Assembly (NCBI GenBank): GCA_008360975.2 | Contig: CM039211.1 | Location: forward strand, 67,174,565-67,238,564 | Source: Lichenostomus cassidix | Lineage: Eukaryota > Chordata > Aves > Passeriformes > Meliphagidae | Direction: 5' to 3' | DNA: 64,000 nt | Shown: positions 16,501 through 28,680 of the stretch, in pieces | How the letters are laid out: every line of letters begins with the position of its first letter | Numbering within the stretch: position 1 is the stretch's first letter | Made by a program: the position numbers and the translations under genes | Notes under the pieces: generated by a model | The model's input: only the letters and a program-made list of their open reading frames with translations | Told to the model about the DNA's origin: nothing | Databases searched by the model: none

Positions 16501-19500
16501 CTCTGTATTGCAGTGCAGACTTACACTGGAATTCCTTTTACTTCTTGCTAACTTCAGAGTTCCTTTAAATTCAGTAAGGTGCTGTTTTTATGACAGTTAC
16601 TTTTCAGAGTAGAACAAATGGATTTAACTTAGTTTTCTGTCTTTAACATCTTTCTCTTCTCCCATTTCTTCCTAGTTCACCTGTAACAATCAATTTAAAG
16701 CTGTCTGCCTACTCTGAAAATTATCAAGTCATAATAAAAAGAAAACCTGTAGCCCAACGTGGCAAGATCACTCTGTGCTTTTACCATAAACTTCTGTGGC
16801 TGGATGCCTGTTTTGCGAGTGGAGACTCCACCCCTGCACAGTCTACAGAAGCTGAAATTCTCTTGCATCCATATTGTTCAGTGGATATCAGCAGATCAGG
16901 AAGTGGAGGTGCCCTGCACCTGCGCCCAGTGTGTTTGTCAAACTGATCTGTAGTGATTTAGCCAGAGAACTGGCATCTCTGGCTGCTACTCCAAGTCTTG
17001 ACTAAAGGTTCCATTCAGGGCAATGCCAGGAGGATGAGTTGCTGACTTGATCCCATGTAAAGGCTTATTCCACAGATGGGGTTTTTTTTGGGAAGTAGAA
17101 TTATAAAAGAGTAGGGATATGAGCAAAACAATTACCCTGTGCTCAAAAGAGAAAAGTTACTCTAATGTACTTTGGCCAGGAAGCAGGACAAAGGCTGGCT
17201 ATGCTCAGAGGTGAGCTGGCAGTGGAGTGAAGGGTAGGCCTTGAGGGTTTGCGCCATCATGCCTTAGATCACAGCAAATTAATTGCTCCCAAAGCTTTTG
17301 AAACTGGTGGTCATCCCTCTTCAGATGAGATGTGAAGATGGCATGGAGAAAAAACAGTTGCCTCAGTGGTCACTCAGTCTTCTCAACATTCAAGGTTACC
17401 AGTGCAGTTGTCTCTTTGATTTCATGAGTGACTATGTGGTGCTTCACAGCTGCCACCAGCCCCCTCCATGTGCTTTGTGCAGGGATGATGGAAAAGGCCT
17501 TGCCTGCATTTTCCTCCACTTGGCTAATTGTTGTCAGTGCAGGCGTGTAACAGGCCAGCTGTGATTTACAGCTTCAGATTCACAGAAGAAGCTGTGGGCT
17601 TCTTCCACATTGCAGGTGTGATAGTGGGGCTGTTATGAAAAGAACTGGATAAGTAACTTTTGGTGCGTTTTGTTCAGAATGCTGTCTCCAGTCTCAGCCT
17701 CTTGTCCCAGCCTTACTCACATCTTGCCACACTCTGCCACTTAGGATTTGAGCAAGTTCCCTGTTCTCTCATGGTGTACTAGTTCCGGTACCAAGTTCTG
17801 CAAAGCCTGGGGGCACCTGTTAGAGCCCTAGTACACTTTGAAATCTCCACACGTGCCTAGACAGTGGTTTGCTGAACTGGAACCTTGCTCACGGTGTCCT
17901 TATTCATTTTACTCAGCTCTAGGTATCTCCCTGGACTGTCATATTCCTTTCAGTCTGAAAGGGTTTTCTCCAAAGTCATTAATGTTTCATGGAGTTGATT
18001 CCCATACTGCTGATTATTGCAATTTGGTGGCTTTTCCTTTTTTTGTTTTCATTCTGGGGTTCACTACAAATTTACAAAACCATACTAACTTTCTCAACTC
18101 CTGAACGTAGTACAAGGGCCCATCCTGAGGCATCAGAATTATTTGTCTACTCTCAAGGTGCACAGAAACAAGTATCTCTTAGACAAGCAAGGAGGAAACC
18201 AGCTGCATATACACAAGTGGAAAGGTATCTCTGAGTAGAATAGGTGAGGGAGCAGCTTATGAATTTTAAGTATAAAAACAGTAATTGAGGTCTTCTGGTT
18301 TCTTTTTTAAAAATTGCATTAACAGGAGGTAAGGTGGTGTTTTAAGCCACAGAAAGTTGCAGCATAAACTGAGGTTTTCTGTTCATCAATGCAAAATGTG
18401 CCTCTCAACTATAATGCAAATTCAGTCTCTTGGTCTCATTTGCAATGGAAGAAGATTATCTCAAGACTGATTTAATGTGTTTCTTGCTCTTATATGTAAT
18501 CACTTGCACAACAGTCCTTGCTGGTCTTTCCCAAGCACTATTCAGCACTATCCCTATTTAAAAACAGAACAGGGACTGCATTGAGCAGTGGAACCCAATG
18601 AACTTCCTTGATTTGAGAGAGACTCTGTAGATGAGTCCAGGTTCCGTGTGTTTTAAATATAGCTTTAAACCAATGCAGCTATTCTCTCAGACCAGCACAG
18701 CTTCCTACCTTTCCCTCCATTTACATGGGAATTTAAAAGTAAAACAAGCAATACATGAGCCAGTTGATGTGCTTGCAGGTGGAACTTTTTTTTTTTTTTT
18801 TAATTTGAAGATTGAGATTTCTCTTGTGGAAGAACTCATTGTGGGTGCAAGAGTGTAGAGCTCAGATTATAGCTCTTCTGCCAGCTTGTTAAATATAATT
18901 AAGTATTCTGGACTCTCTTGAAGAAGACTATGTAAAAGCTGTGAAGGTGTAGACTGGAACTGATAATTTTAGGTCATGTGTGTGTTGCTTGACTACATGG
19001 ACAGTGTAACAGTGATTTTTACAAATTGGTTTCCATGTATCAGCCACAAATAATTTGCTCTTTGGAGGAAAACTTTTAATAGATAAGTTTCCAGATCAAA
19101 TTATGAGCCTAGTTTTCCCTCTTGCATTAACCGGATTACTGTGTTCACATGCCAGAAAGATGTTGCTCTTTGAAGAAGCATGTTAGTGTATGTGGCAATA
19201 CCCCATGCACTTTTTAAATACCTAGAACTGTACATTCTCATCTGAATATCTTTAACATGCTGTAGTCTGACAAAGGAATCTTTTACTACTGCCCTGTTAC
19301 ATAGATAATTGTAATTAACTGCAGTTTGTTTTTTCCACTACTTGAAGTCGTGTGATCTGAAAATTGGTGAACGAAAAGTATTTGTGCATCTTATTATGGG
19401 TATCTCTAAATAAAATGTATTTGTATAGTGTGTTGGCTTGGCTCGGCTCATCTTTTCCTTTATTTGGTGATCACTCCACAGCAAGTAAATCCAGGGCAGT

Positions 19501-22500
19501 TTGGGAGCAAGTAGGCTTGGGTTTCTTACTGCAACAGTGCAGCCTCTGTGTGGACATGAGGCAGAGGACATGATTCAAAGGAAACAAAGTGAACCGTTCT
19601 TTTTCTTTCACCAGTGAGTGAATTGATAACCCAAGAGTAGAAATTCAGCTTATTTTTGGTTTTTCATGGCCTAAATATCAGTCCTAATTCTCTGTACAGC
19701 AATAGTAAAACTCCTGACTTCCACAGGAAATTTATCTAGTGGCAGAGCTGGGACCTTTACACTCAAAGCATCTCCTTCCTATTCTTGTCATCTGGTACCT
19801 CATTTGCTCTGAGGCAAGAGTTTCCTTCAAACCACTTTATTTTTCTAAGAAGGACCTACCTGTTAGAAGTGTTGAATAGGACAGATAACTGTAGCAGGAC
19901 AGTCAGATATAGGACTATGGGTTTCAGGGAGATCTTGCATCCCAAAACTGCATCTGTAGCACTTCCACATATTTTCACTGCACAGGAGAGTGAGGCCTTC
20001 ATACAGCTTTCCTATTTCATTGCCTATAATTGGAAGCTATTTTTTCAGAGGAGAACTGTCTTAAGAGGTCTAAGTTTTATGCTGGAGGTTAAAATCATGC
20101 CTAAAATCAGCTTCTGTATCCCTGTATTCACCTTTGGCTTTGTCTTAAGGGGCTGTTTTCCATGATTATGGACAAACTGAAGCTTTGTAAGCAAAGCTTT
20201 TTAAGCTAGGTGGTAAACCATGTCTGGAGTTGTACCATCTTTGCTCCCTGTAGCAGCATTACTGATGCTTGTGAATGCTGGAAGAGGAGACTAAAAAGAC
20301 ATAGGAACACTATACTGTCATTCCACCAAGCCTTCTAACCAAACTGAGAGATGCAAAGAAAAACCAAAGCTCATGGCACTGGAGAGAAACAGAAGATGAT
20401 GGGTTGGAGAGGGCTCTGGCAATCAGACATACTAACTCCCCACCTGCCTCAGATGCTCCACCGAGTACAGCATTGGGCAGGACCTGTCAGATGACTTAAA
20501 GGACCAAAAATGACCTCACTAATTCCAAAGCTGACAGTCTTTGCTGAGCTCCTCTTTTATGCATGTCCAGCTTAAATCTCAGCAATAAAGAGTCTAAACT
20601 GTCCCTGAGCAACTAATTTTAGCATTCATCTATTTAGTCCCATCACCTGTCTTGCATGTCCCCTTGCTTTCGCATTCACAGTGCAGATGGATCAGTCTGT
20701 TCCTTTATGTAAGGCAGCTCACCTTTTTTTTTGAATTTTTAACTATTTCATGGTCACAGTCTTCATTCCTGCCAAACAGTCCAGGCTCCCTCAGTGCTTT
20801 CTCACTGGCCATGTTTGGCATGTGCATGGGTGGCCATTGTCATTCCCATCTGTGGAACTGAGATTCACTGCACTCCTTGGCCTGGAGCCTGCAGCCAGTC
20901 TATGCTGTTAGCGACTATGCCTTTATTGTGTGTTACAAACATGTGGCAGTCGACATTACCCCTTTCAACACTCAATCTGCTGCCTGCCTCCAGCTCCAAC
21001 CCAGCTGCTGCAGGTTTGCTTGGCTGTCATCACTTCCCTTCTTTAGTGTATTTTGTTTCTGATCTCTGTGACCCAGGCCCTCAACTCTTGCCAGCTGGTG
21101 GCACTGCTATTGCACAAGGCAAAAGCCAAAACAGGACAGGACTGGTAATAGTTTCACAATGTTCCATTAGCTCTTCCTAGATGTACTCATCTTGTCTGAT
21201 TCTGATTGGAGGATATCAGGACAGACTTTCTAATACAAGGTGCTTTCAAGGTCCAGGAAATTAATTAATAAATAAAGAGATGCCAGGACACAGTGCTTGA
21301 ACTGTTTTTCAGGCAAGAGTAGCCCATTCCTTCAGAGACTGAAAGTGAGAAAGTTCATAGTGTATTAGAATAACAAGAATCTCTGTGCTTTGTCTTCCAA
21401 CTTCCTCAGTCACTCCTCTGGAAGAACAAATGTCAGGAGGGCTTCAGCCTACTACAAGGCTCAAGGGACCATGCAGCCAACATGGCTTTTGGGAGCCACT
21501 GGTCAGTACTGCCCTGCACAGAGGGTCTTACTGTTTCCTCTTCACTGAGGTGTACCATGACCTGGCAGAGGTGAGAGAGAAGCTACAGGCCTCAAGTGCA
21601 GAGCTGCGATCAAAAGGTCAGATAGACATTGCTTGAACTATTTGTACCAAAGACATAAACAGAGCAAGGGTCATGCTCCAGGGATGCTGAAATGTCAGCA
21701 GAAAGATTTTTAATGCCTGTATTTGGTGCCTGTGGTATTTTTTTCCCTGTGTTGTCAAAAGTTTTCCTGTCCCAGGGGTTTCCTCTCTCTACAAACTCAC
21801 TGCAGTGCCTGGTGCATGTTGAACGTGAAGCACACAGACTTAGCTACAACAGAAATATTACAGATTCTAGACAACTGGAAAAAAATGTGGCTAAAGGTTG
21901 TCTTGGGGACACTGACACAGTTGCTGTAAAACTCCACCCCAAATAACTGCTTTGTTCTAGGCAAGTATTCACCTAGGGAGCAGTTTTGGCTCATTCCGCC
22001 ATGTATCTGAGCCCTGAGAAAGGTCTTGGAAAACCAAGAAAACCAAGAAAACAAGATACACTTCCTCAAGTATGGTAGAGGCAGCCTTTGTCCTTCTGCT
22101 AAGGGCTGCTGGACACCACAGTACAGCCAGCCAGTGAGGATGCCAGCAGAGTGCTATTAAGCTATAACAACTTATGATCTTGCCATCTGATAAAACCACT
22201 TTATGTGGACTTTTTTCCTTTCTCAAAATAAATTCAAGGAGTCATGATGACTTTCCACGTGTATTTATAGGAGTATCTCTTTCCTGTTAATCGCAGAAAC
22301 CCAGCTTCATCTTTTTACCAGTATAAATAGGCTTTGACTCCAAAAAAACCTCACTGTCCCTGTTACCTTGTGGGCTGCTGCTGTTGCACTTGGAGTTTAT
22401 TTGGTTTTGGGGAAAGCTTTTAGTCCTGTGCTCTGGGCTGCTCAACCTGTTACTTAAAGAGAAGGGAAACATCTGGAGCTTGAATGTGTATTGGTCCTGG

Positions 22501-22715
22501 GACCTAGGTCTCAACACCAGCAATTGGACTCAAGATGGATTTGATTCCGGTGATCATAATGCCCTGAATCCAGCAGCTCTGCAGTTCTCAGTCCAGCTCA
22601 CTGTCCAGGTACCCAGTCTGTACTCCATCAGTTTGGCTATGAGATTCTTTCAGCGAACACCACTGAAAGCTTTGCTCATACTGAGCAACATCCCCTCCTC
22701 TCCCCTCATTTATTA
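10591..22715. other. Intergenic DNA between DCAF12 and UBAP2, proximal part
   Basis: About 12 kb follows the DCAF12 poly(A) signal without a recognisable exon, RNA gene or well-preserved repeat. ORFs up to ~128 codons occur (for example on + near 19.8-20.2 and 20.8-21.2 kb, on - near 14.25-14.6 kb) but none resembles a known protein. Only short homopolymer runs stand out, such as the T run near 18787-18802. Confidence 0.6.
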
Positions 22716-22719
22716 AGGC

Positions 22720-22960
22720 AGTGATTTCATCACAGAGGGTGACTAGGTCAGCCCAACATGACTTTCCCAGTGAAAATCCATACTGACCTTCTTGTAATCA
22801 CCTTCTTGTCCTCAATGTTTGAGACTTTCAGTACTATTTGCTCTATCATCTTTGCAGGGCTGGGTGGAGGCTCACCAGCCTGCAGTTCCCTGGGGTCTCC
22901 CCAAGCTCACTGATTTGTTCCTGCCATTGCCAGTTGCTGCATCTACAAACAGCTCTTTTA
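22720..22960 (-). repeat. Decayed LINE (CR1-like) reverse-transcriptase fragment
   Basis: Read on the minus strand, this segment gives degenerate peptides such as GNCRLVSL and KMIEQIVL. These resemble the NYRPVSL...GK.MEQIIL region at the start of the CR1/LINE reverse-transcriptase domain. The next part resembles the QYGF..GKSC segment. It is broken by stops and frameshifts and is clearly inactive. Boundaries are approximate, and assignment to CR1 rather than another LINE is inference. Confidence 0.5.
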
Positions 22961-23279
22961 AAATTGAAAACAGATGGCTGACATTTAACCAGAGTTGGCA
23001 AATATCCTTGGACACGCTATTCAAAACATTCTCCTAAAATGTATCACAGGATAAAAATGCTTGTAATTTATCCTAACATGAAGTTTGGGGGAAAACAGCA
23101 AATGGTGCAAATCCAGATTCCATTTTACAACACTATTAGTTTGTTACCATTCATTATCTATTACCTGGAGTAAGGGAAGGTTAGGATTCCACCAGGCCCG
23201 TTAAAATCCAGCTGATAAAGGCAGATGGTCTGTAAGTGCTGCAAGAGGCATTGTGCAACACAGTGCAAAGATGTTTAAA

Positions 23280-23340
23280 AGTCCTTCAGTTATCATCTAG
23301 TCCAACTCTGCCCCACCAAGTTTTTTTAAAAGCTGGCCAA
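23280..23340 (-). repeat. Possible CR1 3'-end remnant
   Basis: The phrase ATCATCTAGTCCAACTCTGC is typical of the antisense view of CR1 3' ends (AAGATCATCTAGTCCAACC...). The similarity is short and soon fades, so this is a tentative call. Confidence 0.35.
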
Positions 23341-23889
23341 GAAAACTCTGGCTTCTTGGAGATAATTTTAATCTTGGGACATTTTAAGAGGTGGGAAGCA
23401 TGACATTGTTAGAGTACGGGACAAAGTGACAAGACATCTGCAGACTACTTTCTCCGATGTCACAGACAAAATAATGGAACATTGATAAGCAACTAAATAG
23501 ATAATTAAAAGCTAGAAATGCAGCTAATGCTAAACAACAGGGTTGTGTGGAAAATAAGTTTGTTTAACAAAAGCCTATTTAATTCTTCAAAATTGTTTGA
23601 CTGGTAGAGGTACCAGTGGGCAGGCACATAAGAGAATGAAATTAGGGATTAAGACAGAACAAACTCACCATTAGAATGGCTCTCACCATTAGAAAAGCAT
23701 GCACAACACAGGTTAACCCCTGGCAACATCCTTCCTAAACAGGTGTTTAAGCAAGATTCTGCAGGATCAGTATCACGTTCAGACACGTGGAACTGTCTTG
23801 ACAATCTGGAAATAATACAAATTCACTGCAGATAAAATGCTTTCTGCTAAAGGTTGGAGGAACTGAAAATAACAGTAGGGTTAAGGTGG

Positions 23890-24262
23890 TTGTGTAGTGT
23901 TGGAAAAGAGTTTTCCAGCAAAACTTATGTTAACTAAATAAACCTGAACAAAGCCTCAGCATACTCAGGCCTCAGTAAAAATCCTAACAAGCTGCAATAG
24001 CTTGCTTCCCTGAGATCGCTTCGTGAGAAAATATCAAGAAGATGCAGCTGTGTAAGGAATGTACGGGAGTGAACTTGTGATTAACAAAGAATGCAGGAGA
24101 GAACCCTGATTATGTGAGAACAGACTGCGAATACGTGTGTAACTATAATTAGTAACATCTGTAACAGTATATAAGTTTCTCGTTTGGTGAAATAAAATGG
24201 AGCTTACTCTATTTCTCACATTGAGACTGCCGTGAGTTCCCTCTCGCCACTTTGTCAATGTA
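23890..24262 (+). mobile_element. Probable solo LTR of an avian endogenous retrovirus
   Basis: The segment has the layout of an avian retroviral LTR. It starts TGTGTAGTGTTGG, contains a TATA-like AGTATATAAG near 24167-24176, has an AATAAA poly(A) signal about 20 bases further on, and ends with a pyrimidine-rich CCCTCTCGCCACTTTGTCA. No gag/pol/env-like frames flank it, so it would be a solo LTR. I could not find a clean target-site duplication, so the ends are uncertain and the family is not identified. Confidence 0.45.
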
Positions 24263-25076
24263 GAACAATTTCAGACTCTGGTCACATGAAAATGCATCAC
24301 CTTTTTCATACAGTCAAACTATAGCTTGAGAAAACTTGAGGACCAAGGTCTGCAGGGACCACCAGGTGAAGAGGGCTGTCTCCAGGCACACACTGACTCT
24401 ATGGAATGATCAAGCAGCCCAGCACAAATTCCGAGGATGATGCTGAGACATGATGGATTAATGCAACCCATGGGTGTTAGGAATTTTAATGGTCTGGGCT
24501 TTATGAAGGCCAGACATGATGATATCATTATCCTTCCTGCCTTCAACATCGTGAATGGCATCTCTAGCAGAAGGGCTTGCTTCCATAATGGAAATGGCAA
24601 CCCTTTCAAGTACAACTGTTGCTGAAGCTCTGCTTGTGCAGGCATATCAACAAAATCTAACCCATTAGATCCCATTTCTTGGCAGAATCCTCACGAGTTT
24701 CCCCCCACATATAAATGCAGCAGCAATGTCAGGTATGTCCAAGGAAAACATCTCTTATCAAATTCTTCTAACAGTTCTCTTGAGAGAAGCCCACTTTCCA
24801 TCCAAGATTTTGGATTGTTACACTATTAACTAGGGAGAATTCCAGACTGTGGCATCCCACCCTTCAGGAAAAGAGAGCACCCAAGATTCACAGATGCTTG
24901 TGGTCAAAAGAAACAGAAGAAAACAGAGGGCCCACAAAATCTTACAAAGTTCTATTAGTAAATTACACACTCTGCATGGAAATTGGTATGTTAGTCCCTT
25001 ACCACCTATAAGGACAAGACAACGGGTTTAAGATAAAGGATGGAGGTGAAAGGGAAGAGAGAAAGAGAGATTAATT

Positions 25077-25457
25077 AAAGAGGAGGAGAAAGGGAGGGAG
25101 AGAGGGAGGGAGGGAGAGAGGGAGGGAGGGAGGGAGAGAGGGAGGGAGGGAGGGAGGGAGGGAGGGAGGAAGGAAGGAAGGAAGGAAGGAAGGAAGGAAG
25201 GAAGGAAGGAAGGAAGGAAGGAAGGAAGGAAGGAAGGAAGGAAGGAAGGAAGGAAGGAAGGAAGGAAGGAAGGAAGGAAGGAAGGAAGGAATGAAGGAAG
25301 GAAGGAAGGAAGGAAGGAAGGAAGGAAGGAAGGAAGGAAGGAAGGAAGGAAGGAAGGAAGGAAGGAAGGAAGGAAGGAAGGAAAAGAGAAGGAAGGAAGG
25401 AAAAGAAAAGAAAGAAAAGAAAGAAAAGAAAAGAAAGAAAAGAAAGAAAAGAAAAAG
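25077..25457. repeat. GGGA/GGAA/GAAAA purine tract (microsatellite)
   Basis: All bases on the + strand are purines except one T at 25292. The tract passes from (GGGA)n with GA interruptions (25091-25168), through ~53 copies of GGAA (25166-25381), to AAAGA/AAAAG repeats (25382-25457). The long serine/leucine/proline ORFs on the minus strand are just translations of this repeat. Copy number may be inexact in the assembly. Confidence 0.98.
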
Positions 25458-26771
25458 TCACCAGTCCTAGCTCCATTGCTGATCCACTTTATGGGGTGTG
25501 CAGGGTCCTGGGATGCACACATGCCTGGGCTTGGTGGGAGTACCTTTTTATAGATCAGTTTCCCTGCACTGAATGTAAATTTCTCACTTTCTATGTAATT
25601 TAGTTACTATGTACAGTCCATTCTCAACCTTTCTGGAAATGGGTTGGAGGCTTCAGAGTATTTGGTAGTCTCCATATCCCCCTACAGCCCATGCCTGCAT
25701 CTTGACCTCATTCCTATGCTTGTGGGCCTCCTATTCCTGTGCTGTGTCAGGTTGTGCTTATCTCCAGGAGCCAGGACAAGGATATTTGTCCCAGAAAAGT
25801 GCTGCTCTACCTCCCTATGACCCCTTCTCCAGCTACATTCTGTTCGTTCTCCCAGTGTGTTATTACTAACAATCCTTGTCTGTTAGTACTAACAATCCTT
25901 GGTTGGCTCCACAGCCATCAAGCTATCAGTGTTTGAGATTAGCTCCATTCTCTTCTGGGCATCTACACAGATTCCCTGCAAACCCAAATCTGAAAGCCAA
26001 GATTGGTTTCTTCATATTGAGCCTCTCCGTTGCAGAGCCTGTGCACCAGTATAATGTTGGGTCTCTGAGGCTACTGCAGTATGTTTTGGAGAAAGCCAGT
26101 GCTGTTGATGCAGGTGTCATCAAGGTCAAGGCTGTGAGACCAGTTTGCAGAGAAGAGCAATATTTTAATAGACCACGCAATGTAACTGGGGGAAAAAACA
26201 GGCACAAAGAACAAAACCACTTCAGAATAAATAGCAAAAAACTGCTCTGAACTTCAGCTCAGACCAGTTGTCCAATGAGCCTGAGGAGGGAGGGCTGGTA
26301 GTGTGGAAAGTGGGATAGAGCATTACCAAGAGGGAAGACACTATTGTCTGAGCCTGTGGAGAAGAAATGGTTTTAATTCCTGACTGCAACACAGAAGTAG
26401 AGCAGACTCCTAAACCAGGAACAGGGCAATATTCTTAACACTAGCAGTTTTCCCCACTCACAAATGTGACAGGCAAGGAGAATGCCAAAGCACCAGACCA
26501 GTGGTTTCCAGCCTGTGTATCTGAATTCCAGCCTATTTCAGAAATCTGCAGAAAGTGACTGAGAAAAACAATCCTGCAGTAAGCTGAAATGGCCTATCTG
26601 GATTTGCACCTGCACTAGGCTGTTATTTTCTGGCTGGAAAACTGAAGAGGTTGCAAATCCTTGTAACAGCAGATAAGAATCCTGACACAGGCAGTAGGCA
26701 GAATTTCCCTGCTAGACCTGGTCAAATCTTCACCGTGTCTAGTGCAGGGTCTTCCAACAAGTCCGATGTAC

Positions 26772-26985
26772 TGAATCACAGGATCATTTTAGTCAGAAAA
26801 GACCTCTGAGATCGAGTCCATCTGTGACTAATCAGCAACTTGCAACTTAGAACAGAGCACTAAGTGCCGTGTGAGTCATTCCCTGCTCACTTCTACCACC
26901 ATTCTGGGCAGTCTGTTCAAATGCCTCATTACCTTGCAGCGAAGAAATTCCTCCTGACCAATATTTGGAGTGAAGGTCTTTGTTC
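26772..26985 (-). mobile_element. CR1 LINE 3' fragment (minus strand)
   Basis: The + strand shows the reverse complement of a CR1 3' end. It has GAATCACAGGATCATTTTAG, then AAAAGACCTCTGAGATCGAG, then GGGCAGTCTGTTCAAATGCC and GAAGAAATTCCTCCTGACC. The 8-bp terminal repeat is at the low-coordinate side, so the element is on the minus strand with its 3' end near 26772. It is 5'-truncated, as most CR1 copies are, and moderately diverged. Confidence 0.75.
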
Positions 26986-28360
26986 CTGAGTCTCCATCAG
27001 TTTATTCCTTTAGCTCTCCTCTGGAAGCTTGGTTAGTGCAGTATGCCATTTTCTCATTTCTATTTACTCCATGTACAGCAGACAGAGTCTGCAATACCTT
27101 GGTCCTGTTATCCCTGTTTAGTTTTCTCCTATTCCAAATGCTCTTGGGCTGGATTCTGTATGATTTTCAGAGACACATTCCAGCTGTCACTACACCCTCT
27201 GACAACAGTATCCCAAGAGCTCTCAGCCTTTGTTGTTTGATGCTGCACACCAAATTTCCATCTTGATTATCAAAGAACTGCCAAGCTATGATGGAAGAAT
27301 ACTAATAATACTGATTAAATCCACACAGATTATGGAGCTGCAGACATGTTTGTCACAAAGCTTGTGAAACTTTGTTTACAACTGCAATTAACTGTCCCCA
27401 GCAACAATAATAAAACAGAATATCAAGAGCTGCACCAAAAAAATCAACAATACCTGTGCATTGTTCAATCTGAATTTCAATTTTCAAAGGATCCTCTGTC
27501 CTACTGAGGAAAAATGGGAACAGGGAGATCTTGCACCTCCTCAGCAGTAGGAACTGTTGTAGCTCCTGCCCATCTATGCAGTAAGTGTCAAGGACGCAGA
27601 CTGGTTAAATCTATCTACTCCATGCAGATAAGGCAAAAGCATGAAAAATACTGATTAATTTTCAGATACTGTTTAGGATAAAATCTGATTTCATGCCCTT
27701 TCTACTTACATGGAGAATATGGGCTCAAGGGACAGAGGATGAGCAAACAGCAGCAAAGGATAACAGACCACAGCAAAGATCAAGGACCATGGGATGTCAT
27801 GACTGGTGGCAGCAGAGGCTGAGCAGTCTGAATATCACCTTCACCAGCCCTGCCTGCTCAGCACCAAGCAGGGACCAACTTCCACACAGGATAAATAAGC
27901 CTGGCTTTAACATGCCAGGCCTTGCAAAGAAGTCATGCCCAAACAGTAAAGACTGCATTTTGGACAACCAGAGGTGCTGTACACAATGGAAAAAAGCACA
28001 GCAGGAAAAAGCCTAAAGGGAAAAAAACACGCTTGTTTGTTTTTTTCTCCTGACTCACAACCCAAAACTCATCATCTCAGGGAGTCAAGTTTTATTGACT
28101 ATCCTTTCTTGCCATCTGTCCTGCCTTCGCTCAGTTTGGGCTGCCAGAAGCTGCACCAGGTTCTCTGACACACTTCTGCTGTGCTCTCCCTGTTCTCCGT
28201 TAGTCCCCACCATACTCTCCTTGACTTTCTCCTCCCGTAGTGCAGCGATCCTTTGTCCTGGATTTCTCCATGTCAACAGGGTGCCTCCCTGTGTCCAGCC
28301 CTCGCAAGAGAATGAGACGTTTACACTCGTTTAAGTGCAGAATTGGTTCCAAAATGCCCC
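26986..28360. other. Intergenic DNA upstream of the CpG island
   Basis: No exon, RNA gene or recognised repeat. ORFs on the + strand at about 27.0-27.3 and 27.7-28.0 kb have no recognisable homology. GC content rises gradually towards the island. Confidence 0.55.
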
Positions 28361-28361
28361 G

Positions 28362-28680
28362 TTCCTATCCCTCGGGGGACCCTCACGGGGCCTCGTCATA
28401 GGGTCCCTCAGGGGGGTTGCTCAGGGGTCCCGCACACGGCGTCCCTCACAGGGGTTCCTTGCAAGGTCCCTGAGGGGGTTCCTCAGAGGAACCCTTGCGT
28501 GCTTCCCTCTCTCCTGAAGCCTCTCGGGGGGCTCCTCGGGAGGTCTCTCGTGGGGTAACTCTCGCGGGCCCTCACAGGCTCCCTCCCGGAGGGCGCTCCG
28601 GGCACTCCCCCCCGCGGTCCCTCAGGGCGCCCCTCGCACGGCCCCCCGGCGGAGCGCACCCCCTCAGCGGCTCCCTCACG
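28362..28680. repeat. Degenerate GC-rich minisatellite (GGTCCCTCAGGGG-like units)
   Basis: The core CCCTC followed shortly by GGGG recurs roughly every 15-25 bases (for example CCCTCGGGGG, CCCTCACGGGG, CCCTCAGGGGGG, CCCTCACAGGGG, CCCTGAGGGGG, CCCTCAGGGCG). Units are imperfect and partly self-complementary. They form the upstream shoulder of the CpG island. Open frames through it in several frames reflect the repeat rather than a gene. Confidence 0.65.

Noticed and set aside
24319..24675. Minus-strand 118-codon ORF
   Set aside because: No homology recognised and no splice or promoter context. It lies just downstream of a probable LTR in repeat-derived intergenic DNA.
25028..25522. Two long minus-strand ORFs (164 and 133 codons) rich in Ser/Leu/Pro
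   Set aside because: They are translations of the TTCC/TCCC microsatellite strand, which lacks stop codons in these frames. No gene-like sequence outside the repeat.
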